Assembly (NCBI GenBank): GCA_002369155.1
Contig: DFEM01000076.1
Coordinates: forward strand, 1 to 6,871
DNA length: 6,871 nucleotides
Source of the DNA: Lachnospiraceae bacterium UBA3802
GTDB lineage: Bacteria > Bacillota > Clostridia > Lachnospirales > Lachnospiraceae
Direction: 5' to 3'
Below are positions 1 to 6,499 of the stretch, piece by piece; the first letter of the stretch is position 1; every line of letters starts with the position of its first letter. Made by a program: the position numbers and the translations under genes. The notes under the pieces are model-generated. The model did not search any database, was not told the DNA's origin, and saw only the letters and a list, made by a program, of their open reading frames with translations.

Positions 1-1454
<1,454 letters not shown>

Positions 1455-1472
1455 CAAAGTCGCACAGTTAAA

Positions 1473-1501
1473 ATTATAGAATAAAATCCCCTTTTTGTAA
1501 A
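1473..1501 (-). promoter_or_regulatory. Sigma-A-type promoter of nifJ
   Basis: The minus strand has TTTACA (1501-1496), a 17-base spacer, and a perfect TATAAT (1478-1473). The predicted start of transcription is near 1466, giving a leader of about 95 bases that contains the palindrome at 1420-1446. The match fits a strong, constitutively active metabolic gene. Confidence 0.8.
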
Positions 1502-1528
1502 CAAACATTTCACCCCGAAATGCCAAAC

Positions 1529-1550
1529 TTTAAACACCGGTGCTGTTAAA
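1529..1550. promoter_or_regulatory. Imperfect dyad between the divergent promoters
   Basis: TTTAA and TTAAA arms flank the perfect 8-bp palindrome CACCGGTG, with one extra base on the left and three on the right. The site lies about 28 bp upstream of the nifJ -35 box and just before the candidate -35 of the plus-strand operon. A regulator bound here could act on either promoter. No known operator consensus is matched. Confidence 0.3.
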
Positions 1551-1555
1551 AAACA

Positions 1556-1584
1556 TTGATAATATTTCCAATATCTTCTAATAT
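1556..1584 (+). promoter_or_regulatory. Candidate promoter of the membrane protein-araC operon
   Basis: TTGATA (1556-1561), a 17-base spacer, and TAATAT (1579-1584). The -35 is good and the -10 moderate; TATTAT at 1582-1587 is an alternative with a longer spacer. AATAT tracts recur at about 1561, 1570 and 1580, roughly one helical turn apart, so the region may be curved. A second -10-like box, TAAAAT (1660-1665), lies only nine bases before the ATG at 1675 and would give a nearly leaderless mRNA, but no good -35 precedes it. Confidence 0.4.
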
Positions 1585-1590
1585 TATTAT

Positions 1591-1616
1591 GAAACAAAAA
1601 ATCTGCCCCGGCAGAT
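1591..1616 (-). terminator. Minus-strand intrinsic terminator-like hairpin in the divergent intergenic region
   Basis: Read on the minus strand, ATCTGC-CGGG-GCAGAT is followed at once by TTTTTTGTTTC. The short GC-rich stem with a U-tract is typical of an intrinsic terminator. No minus-strand gene precedes it; upstream on that strand is only the antisense of the membrane protein gene. It may block antisense transcription from entering the nifJ promoter, end a small RNA, or act as a leader hairpin for the plus-strand operon. Confidence 0.5.
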
Positions 1617-1618
1617 GT

Positions 1619-1699
1619 CTTTCGAAAATTATGTAAACCTCACTTTCGAAGTTTCTTCATAAAATATTGCAGACATGGAACTTAAAAACTTCTTTCGAA
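1619..1699. repeat. Three copies of CTTTCGAA around the start of the membrane protein gene
   Basis: CTTTCGAA occurs at 1619-1626, 1643-1650 and 1692-1699, the last inside the coding region. I found no other copy of this 8-mer in the window. Because TTCGAA is self-complementary, the first two copies can pair in RNA as a 7-bp stem (1621-1627 with 1644-1650). ATGTCT (1615-1620) can also pair with AGACAT (1671-1676), which includes the start codon. The repeats may be protein-binding sites, an RNA structure, or chance. Confidence 0.4.
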
Positions 1700-3351
1700 A
1701 AAACATTTTATATATCGTTTTGTTTCCGTTAATTCTGCTGGCGGTTTATCTTCCGGTTGTAATTACGCCTTTTTATTGTGCCGATCTTGAATATGTTGCC
1801 GGTGCAAAGGGAACAATATACAACTGGAAAGAACTCGGGCGCTACTCTCTTATTCTCATAAAAAAAATATTCGCCACTCCCTATGATATCGCACTTGAGG
1901 GTATTCTTTTTTCATTAACAGCTTTTGTTACGTTTTCTGCCCTCTCATATCTTTTCTTTCTTTTATTTAAAAAGGCTGAATCATCGATACTTTTCCCGGT
2001 TTGTGTATCGGCGTTGATTTTCCCGACATTTGTTGAGCAGTTTTATTTTAAATTCCAATCCTTTGAAGTACTCTTTGGCATCTTTCTTCTTATCGTATCG
2101 GCAATTTTCTTTGTTGAATTCGTAAAAAAGCCCAAGTTTTATCTTTTCATAATTTCCGTATTGTTAAACGTAATTTCGTTCGGTATCTACCAGAGCATGT
2201 TAAACATTATGCTCGTTTTATACGCCGGAATTTTTCTTATGCTTTTCCTTAACGAAGTCGAATACAATAAATTGAAAGTATTCTTCCTGATGGTATTGCA
2301 GTTTCTGGCTTCTTTCCTTTTAAACACACTTATCACCAAAATCTTTTGCACAAAGAGCAGTTATTTTTCCGATAAGATCATGTGGAAAACTTATCCTTTT
2401 GACACATGTTATCATTTCGTAAAACATTATTTCAGGGTGGTTCTTCTCGCCGAAAGTCCCATGTATACATTTTCATTTGCCCTGTCCCTAATCCTCTCGT
2501 TCATAGCCTTTGTATACATGATTATTAAGGTCAAGACAAAAGCAATTCCTGCAATTTTCGGTTTGCTCGGCCTCATGGTTCTCCCCTTTGCCATAGCAAT
2601 CATTCAGGGGTTTGAACCGGATTCAAGAACTCAGCTTGCCCTCCCCTTTTCAATAGCATTTCTTTTCTATTTCGCCTATTGCGTATTTGAAAAATACATT
2701 GCAATAAACTATGATAAAGAAGTATCTGCTCAAAATAACGAAAACAACATTCCGGATGGTTTTCAAACTGTTGAAAACAATGATTCAGAGAATCTCATAA
2801 ACATCGAAAAAAATATTTCACGCAAAGAAAAAATTTTTTCAAAAGAATTCTTATCATCTCTGGCAGTTGTTCTATCCGTAATTCTTCTTTTGCTGAATAT
2901 CATTCCGTCTTACCGTCTGACATATTCGCGATATGTCATAAACAAATTCGACAATAAACATTTAACCGTAATCGCCGAGGATCTTAAAAACTATAATTGC
3001 AATGCAAAAAACAACAGCAGCCTGCCTGTATTTTTCATAGGCAACCTTCCATACGAAGATACTCCTTTTTGCTTGGAATACGATAAAGAGAGAAAGGATT
3101 ATGTTTTAATTTCCGTATTCGCTTTGGACAGCGATACCATCCCGACATATTTTTATTCGAGCAACCGAATACTTTCGGCCATGGATGTTTTGGGGTATGA
3201 CTACACAAAACCCAATTCGAGCCGTTATTTGCATACAGCCAAAAATACCGCTATCGGTCTCCCTGCTTATCCCGAAGAAGGATACATTGAACAGACCGAC
3301 AAATATATCGTGGTTAATCTCGGCAATTATGTTTCTCCGTTTAAAAAATAA
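1675..3351 (+). CDS. GtrII-like polytopic membrane protein (putative lipid-linked glycosyltransferase)
   Basis: A 558-residue integral membrane protein with about 11 predicted transmembrane segments (near 10-32, 73-97, 104-120, 128-150, 154-172, 175-192, 200-222, 264-286, 290-311, 318-338, 393-411). Several features resemble the GtrII family, which moves glucose from a lipid carrier onto surface polymers. These are an acidic site after the first segment (CADLEY, D37/E39), W51 with LGRYS (55-59), FGIYQSMLN near 169-177, PDSRTQLALPF near 315-325, and a C-terminal YPEEGYIEQTDKYIVVNLG. A soluble C-terminal part (about 412-558) follows the last helix. A hydrophilic Asn/Glu/Asp-rich loop (about 343-390) looks like a disordered insertion. 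The ATG at 1675 is the only sensible start (in-frame stop at 1660), but no Shine-Dalgarno sequence precedes it. An araC gene follows after 27 bp. The family call is from pattern memory; donor and acceptor are unknown. Confidence 0.7.
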   Translation: MELKNFFRKNILYIVLFPLILLAVYLPVVITPFYCADLEYVAGAKGTIYNWKELGRYSLILIKKIFATPYDIALEGILFSLTAFVTFSALSYLFFLLFKKAESSILFPVCVSALIFPTFVEQFYFKFQSFEVLFGIFLLIVSAIFFVEFVKKPKFYLFIISVLLNVISFGIYQSMLNIMLVLYAGIFLMLFLNEVEYNKLKVFFLMVLQFLASFLLNTLITKIFCTKSSYFSDKIMWKTYPFDTCYHFVKHYFRVVLLAESPMYTFSFALSLILSFIAFVYMIIKVKTKAIPAIFGLLGLMVLPFAIAIIQGFEPDSRTQLALPFSIAFLFYFAYCVFEKYIAINYDKEVSAQNNENNIPDGFQTVENNDSENLINIEKNISRKEKIFSKEFLSSLAVVLSVILLLLNIIPSYRLTYSRYVINKFDNKHLTVIAEDLKNYNCNAKNNSSLPVFFIGNLPYEDTPFCLEYDKERKDYVLISVFALDSDTIPTYFYSSNRILSAMDVLGYDYTKPNSSRYLHTAKNTAIGLPAYPEEGYIEQTDKYIVVNLGNYVSPFKK

Positions 3352-3378
3352 TTACTTTGAAACAACAATGGGGGTTTT

Positions 3379-4290
3379 ATGAAGCTCTATACCAAAAGTT
3401 ATAATCCCGAATGGGGAAGAATCGTTGATATGACAGTAGAAAAGAACGACTCACTCTCCGATTATGTCAAGGATGAGACCGTCTTTAAAGTCATTCTTTT
3501 AGAAAAAGGAGAAATAAGTTTAAAAAGCAATGGCAGTTCATATAACATCAAAGCTCCTTCGTTGATTTTTTCATCTGACAAAGATATAACCGATATCGAA
3601 AATCTCAAAAAAGGAAGCAGTCTCGTTCTTTATTTTAAACCCTCCGTTGTAAGAGACGAATTCACTCTCGAAAACCTGTATTCCGGCAAATATTCCAATG
3701 CATTCGGAACAACCGTTTATCAGGATTATTGCCTTGTGGAAAGATTTTTAAAGATTAAAGAATTAAACAATAAAATCTTTTCCCTGACTCTTAACGAACT
3801 TAATAAAATAAAAAGATTAATCCTTTCAATCGAAAAAGAACTGATAACACAATACGATGGTTTCTGGCCCTGCAGAAGCAGATCGTATCTCCTTGAACTT
3901 CTTTTTTACATTCAAAACATATTTGATTCAAAAGAAGACTCAAACAATACTTTATCCGAGGAAGACGAAACATTTTCCGCAGTTTGCGAGTATTTAAACG
4001 AGCATATAAGCGAGCAGATATCTTTGGAAACATTAATTGCGGCATTCAATATAAACAGAAACAAATTAAACAAAACCTTCATAGACAAAACATCGAAAAC
4101 ATGCTTAAATTATCTTTCGGATTTAAGAATCAACATGGCCAAAATGATTTTAAGCAATACCGAAATTCCAATAGGTGAAGTAAGTTCGCGTGTCGGTTAT
4201 CCGGATTCGAATTACTTTACCAAAATATTCAAAAAAAATACCGGATTTACTCCAAGCGAATATAGGAAAAATAATATTACGTGCAGATAA
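3379..4290 (+). CDS. AraC/XylS-family transcriptional regulator
   Basis: A 303-residue DNA-binding protein with a classic AraC C-terminal domain of about 100 residues. Helix-turn-helix 1 is near 214-237 (SLETLIAAFNINRNKLNKTF). Helix-turn-helix 2 is near 264-288, with the family signature IGEVSSRVGYPDSNYFTKIFKKNTGFTPSEYR. The N-terminal part (about 35-95) looks like the small beta-barrel sensing domain of this family (VILLEKGEISLKSNG...), followed by a helical linker at about 115-185. No membrane segment is seen, so it should act in the cytoplasm, sensing a small ligand or partner that cannot be named here. GGGGG at 3370-3374 serves as ribosome binding site with a short four-base spacer. The gene lies 27 bp after the membrane protein gene and is probably co-transcribed with it. 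Its last codons overlap a 21-bp-spaced direct repeat that is a candidate binding site for this same protein, upstream of the lipoprotein gene. Confidence 0.93.
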   Translation: MKLYTKSYNPEWGRIVDMTVEKNDSLSDYVKDETVFKVILLEKGEISLKSNGSSYNIKAPSLIFSSDKDITDIENLKKGSSLVLYFKPSVVRDEFTLENLYSGKYSNAFGTTVYQDYCLVERFLKIKELNNKIFSLTLNELNKIKRLILSIEKELITQYDGFWPCRSRSYLLELLFYIQNIFDSKEDSNNTLSEEDETFSAVCEYLNEHISEQISLETLIAAFNINRNKLNKTFIDKTSKTCLNYLSDLRINMAKMILSNTEIPIGEVSSRVGYPDSNYFTKIFKKNTGFTPSEYRKNNITCR

Positions 4291-4310
4291 TACTAAAAGT
4301 CGTGCAGATA
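4280..4310 (+). promoter_or_regulatory. 10-bp direct repeat with 21-bp spacing, candidate AraC-type binding site
   Basis: CGTGCAGATA occurs exactly at 4280-4289 and 4301-4310, a 21-bp period or two helical turns. AraC-family proteins bind tandem half-sites in direct orientation; the araI1/araI2 half-sites of E. coli AraC are spaced the same way. The first copy overlaps the end of the araC-type gene. The second copy lies just before a weak -35 region of the lipoprotein promoter, the usual position for an activator. That the neighbouring regulator binds here is inference. Confidence 0.55.
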
Positions 4311-4314
4311 TTTC

Positions 4315-4343
4315 TTCTTTAAAATCTCCTCCTTTTGTATGAT
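4315..4343 (+). promoter_or_regulatory. Candidate activator-dependent promoter of the lipoprotein gene
   Basis: TATGAT (4338-4343) matches the -10 consensus at five of six positions. The hexamer 17 bases upstream (TTCTTT, 4315-4320) is a poor -35, as expected for a promoter needing an activator bound at the adjacent direct repeat. The predicted RNA start is near 4350. It would leave out the left arm of the hairpin at 4328-4369, so the ribosome binding site would be free. Confidence 0.35.
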
Positions 4344-4376
4344 GAATTTGTAAAAACATACAAAGGAGGATTTTTT
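4327..4376 (+). terminator. Terminator-like hairpin that contains the ribosome binding site of the next gene
   Basis: The left arm CCTCCTTTTGTATG (4328-4341) pairs with CATACAAAGGAGG (4357-4369) through 13 base pairs with one bulged T, extended by T4327-A4370. The loop is 15 bases. Six Ts (4371-4376) follow directly and run into the ATG at 4377. The structure has the form of an intrinsic terminator for the membrane protein-araC operon. Its 3' arm is also the AAAGGAGG ribosome binding site of the lipoprotein gene, so any read-through RNA would hide that site. Confidence 0.65.
4362..4369 (+). promoter_or_regulatory. Ribosome binding site that fixes the lipoprotein start
   Basis: AAAGGAGG ends seven bases before the ATG at 4377. 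The frame is open upstream as far as a possible TTG at 4335. Only the 4377 start places a perfect Shine-Dalgarno sequence correctly and gives a proper lipoprotein signal peptide beginning MKKG. Confidence 0.9.
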
Positions 4377-5744
4377 ATGAAGAAAGGTATTTTAATATTT
4401 TCTTTGCTGATTACAGGCACACTTCTTTTACCGGGGTGCGAAAAAGTTTCGGTAAGCGAAAACAACTCAGGCAATACAGGCGAAGCTTTGATTGAAAGCC
4501 CAACGGAATTTTATAATGATAATCCCGATGAGCAAAATGCTGCCCCTGAAGATCAGATAAACGAATCGGAAGAAAAAGCAATAATCATCGACCCCGACAA
4601 TTCATATATATACGAAGGGCTTTGCAAGATAAATGCAGAATACGACGAAACCGCAGGCGGTGCTCCTGTTGATACAATCGTAAAAGAATTAAGAAAAGAT
4701 TCTTATGAAGGAATGGTTCTTTTATCGCATGAGGTAACAGAAAATACCGATACCGTCAAATACAAAGTCATTCCGATGGATATTTCAGACAAAGCCCGTC
4801 CGTATATCATATGCAATGCGGTATTTGCCAAAGAAGGTGACGAATGGAGTCTTTCTTCCAAAGAATGGTCCGAATGGGTTATAAAAAGAAACGAATTAAG
4901 CGGAAGCAGCTGGGTTGCAGATTCCGAAGAAGCAAAAGATCTTGCCAAACTTTTTGAAAACGGTTCTGAATTCAAAGAAGACTCAAATGTTTACATACAT
5001 ATTAAGAGAAACCTGTATTTAATCTCCGTACTTAAAAATGATGACCCTTCCGTATTTGAAACAAAATTCGGAACATCCTTCGGCGGAAGCATATATTACA
5101 TAAACGATGAGGAAAATAAATCGGTCGACTTTACCTGTACGGAAGGTATTGTAAATGACGAAGGACTCCTTTCATTCAAACTTGTAACGGATAACGGAGA
5201 AGCAGATTTCGAACCCGGAAACGGAAACAGTTTTATATCCGATGGATTTTATAAACTGAGTATTTCCGGTGAAACCGATGACTTAAAGAGTGCTGACGTA
5301 ATCGAAAATCTCGATACCTTTGAAGTCACGAGCAAAAGTATCTTTTACGGTGAATGGATAAAAGAAACAGGCGGCCAGAACGGAAACGTAAGTCCCGAGC
5401 TGTCCTGGGAAAAAGTAGACGGGGCCGGCGCATACGCAATAATGATAACAGACCTTGACACGGATGATTATTTTCTTCACGGATACAGAACTAGTGATAC
5501 GACCCATCTTGATTACGGCGATCTTGGTGATGACGAATTCTTAGGCCCCATCCCTCCGAGCCCTCACAATTACAAGGTATATGTATTCGCACTTAAAGAA
5601 GCCGTGGATCCTGGCTTAAGAGTCGCCAAACAGAACTGCCATCCGGAACATCTTTTCGATCTGCTTAACAAAGACAATCCCGGAAACGTAATTGCATACG
5701 GAACGGTTACGGCATCGTACGAATATCTCGGCAGAGTCTGGTAG
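4377..5744 (+). CDS. Lipoprotein with C-terminal PEBP (YbhB/YbcL-like) domain
   Basis: A 455-residue predicted lipoprotein. It has the signal MKKGILIFSLLITGTLLLPG with lipobox L18-P19-G20-C21, so it should be anchored to the outer face of the membrane by a lipid on Cys21. An acidic, Asn/Glu/Ser-rich linker (about 22-75) follows. Residues about 76-300 form a region I do not recognise; it looks globular and beta-rich, with a W-rich patch at 157-180. From about 312 to 450 it resembles phosphatidylethanolamine-binding proteins: NVSPELSWEKV (337-347), ITDLD (357-361) where the family has a DPD-like site, FLHGY (366-370) with H368 in place of the family's WWHW histidine, and GPIPPSPHNYKVYVFAL (390-406). 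PEBP proteins of bacteria usually stand alone at 150-180 residues, so this is an unusual arrangement. The ligand is unknown. It is probably controlled by the upstream AraC-type regulator and ends at a strong terminator. Confidence 0.82.
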   Translation: MKKGILIFSLLITGTLLLPGCEKVSVSENNSGNTGEALIESPTEFYNDNPDEQNAAPEDQINESEEKAIIIDPDNSYIYEGLCKINAEYDETAGGAPVDTIVKELRKDSYEGMVLLSHEVTENTDTVKYKVIPMDISDKARPYIICNAVFAKEGDEWSLSSKEWSEWVIKRNELSGSSWVADSEEAKDLAKLFENGSEFKEDSNVYIHIKRNLYLISVLKNDDPSVFETKFGTSFGGSIYYINDEENKSVDFTCTEGIVNDEGLLSFKLVTDNGEADFEPGNGNSFISDGFYKLSISGETDDLKSADVIENLDTFEVTSKSIFYGEWIKETGGQNGNVSPELSWEKVDGAGAYAIMITDLDTDDYFLHGYRTSDTTHLDYGDLGDDEFLGPIPPSPHNYKVYVFALKEAVDPGLRVAKQNCHPEHLFDLLNKDNPGNVIAYGTVTASYEYLGRVW

Positions 5745-5756
5745 AATCATAAAAAA

Positions 5757-5794
5757 TTAACACCTCGGAATTTGATCCGAGGTGTTATTTTATT
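5757..5794. terminator. Bidirectional intrinsic terminator between convergent genes
   Basis: An 11-bp stem, TAACACCTCGG (5758-5768) with CCGAGGTGTTA (5777-5787), has an 8-base loop. On the plus strand TTTTATT follows, ending the lipoprotein gene. On the minus strand the stem is followed by a TTAATTTTTT tract, ending queT, whose stop codon at 5790-5792 lies just before the stem. One structure therefore serves both genes. Confidence 0.92.
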
Positions 5795-6335
5795 CACTGA
5801 AATGAATTGCCTTATCAACTCTGTTAAGAGCAAAAACAAATACAGGTCCGATTACATAGCACGAAATCACTTCGCCGAGGAATACCGAGAGTGAAAGAAG
5901 CAAAAGCACGGGAAGCATTTTCTCTGCATTTGCAAAACTTGTAACCTGATAACCAAAGTAAAGAACAAATGGAATTACAATTGCATTGACCAATACAGTG
6001 GGAATCGGAATTAAAAGTGCATGTTTCATTTTAAGGACGGGCCCGTTCTTTTTTCTGATTGTTCGTGCAATCGGATATGTCATCAATGCTGCAATAAGTG
6101 TAGCGGCAGTACCAAAAATCATATCAATGGGCGATCCTCCTAAAAGATTTGTTATAAAACATCCGATGATTACTCCTAAGATACCTGCGGGAGTGTAGAA
6201 AATCGTCATGCAAAGCGCTTCGGCAACTCTGCACTGAATCTCAAGATACGAGAATGTGTATGTGAGTAATGAAAGCACCACATACAGTGCGGCCACGATT
6301 GCGGCAGTGGAAATAAATTTCGCTGTTTTTTTCAT
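5790..6335 (-). CDS. queT: QueT-family ECF transporter S component (queuosine precursor uptake)
   Basis: A 181-residue membrane protein, slightly longer than the usual 160-175 of the family, with about five or six hydrophobic segments. Family hallmarks are QCRVAEAL (34-41, usually qfRxsEaL), FYTPAGILGVIIGCFITNLLGG (two pieces around 46-67), SPIDMIFGTAATLIAALMTY (68-87), and GEVISCYVIGP (154-164). QueT proteins are substrate-binding components of energy-coupling factor transporters. They join shared EcfA/EcfA'/EcfT units, not seen here, to import a queuosine precursor, probably preQ0 or preQ1, for modification of tRNA wobble positions. The start is set by AGGAG (6346-6342) six bases before the ATG. 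The gene has its own consensus promoter and a leader resembling a preQ1 riboswitch, which supports the substrate assignment. It shares a terminator with the convergent lipoprotein gene. Confidence 0.85.
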   Translation of the reverse strand: MKKTAKFISTAAIVAALYVVLSLLTYTFSYLEIQCRVAEALCMTIFYTPAGILGVIIGCFITNLLGGSPIDMIFGTAATLIAALMTYPIARTIRKKNGPVLKMKHALLIPIPTVLVNAIVIPFVLYFGYQVTSFANAEKMLPVLLLLSLSVFLGEVISCYVIGPVFVFALNRVDKAIHFSE

Positions 6336-6341
6336 TTTAAT

Positions 6342-6383
6342 CTCCTAGTTTTGTTTTAAGTGAGGATGGGTTTCGAACTCACT
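6342..6383 (-). promoter_or_regulatory. Candidate preQ1-I-like riboswitch in the queT leader
   Basis: On the minus strand, AGTGAG (6383-6378) pairs with CTCACT (6364-6359) as a six-pair P1 stem around a 13-base loop ending in C at 6365, the place of the ligand-reading cytosine. A tail TTAAAACAAAACTAGGAG follows. The A-rich tail running into CTA(A/G)GG and overlapping the ribosome binding site is the hallmark of translational preQ1-I switches. The pseudoknot partner for CTAGG is not clear in the loop (only G6375 with C and C6374 with G seem possible), so this may be a divergent form or a coincidence. Confidence 0.45.
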
Positions 6384-6415
6384 GTTTAAGTTACAGTCGT
6401 AAGACGACAAGCCAT

Positions 6416-6444
6416 ATCATACTATGTTTGATAAATTAAGTCAA
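6416..6444 (-). promoter_or_regulatory. Promoter of queT
   Basis: TTGACT (6444-6439), a 17-base spacer, and TATGAT (6421-6416), each five of six to the sigma-A consensus. The predicted RNA start is near 6409, giving a leader of about 74 bases. That leader also holds small hairpins: GTCG/CGAC, and ACTGT/ACAGT, the latter overlapping the P1 stem of the riboswitch-like element. The -35 box directly adjoins the U-tract of the PFP terminator. Confidence 0.82.
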
Positions 6445-6445
6445 T

Positions 6446-6481
6446 AAAAAAAGCAGTTCAGCTTTAAACCGAACTGCTTTT
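6446..6481 (-). terminator. Intrinsic terminator of the PFP gene
   Basis: AAAAGCAGTTC and GAACTGCTTTT form an 11-bp stem (6449-6459 with 6471-6481) around an 11-base loop. On the minus strand a run of seven Ts follows the GC-bearing stem, about 20 bases after the PFP stop codon. The flanking A and T runs would let it work weakly on the plus strand too. Confidence 0.92.
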
Positions 6482-6499
6482 AATATTTTAAGATATTTA

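Noticed and set aside
1611..1674. Second AraC-type site (GCAGAT/GCAGAC) before the membrane protein gene, implying autoregulation
   Set aside because: Only five to six bases match the downstream repeat, and the copies are 58 bp apart, not 21. Too weak to claim.
4335..4376. Upstream TTG start extending the lipoprotein by 14 residues
   Set aside because: It has no ribosome binding site and lies inside the hairpin arm. It would put a charged, non-signal stretch before a textbook lipoprotein signal. The ATG at 4377 has a perfect Shine-Dalgarno sequence at proper spacing.
6359..6383. tRNA remnant, because GTTCGAAACC resembles a T-arm
   Set aside because: The T-stem does not pair, no acceptor or anticodon arm is present, and the position is explained by the queT leader.
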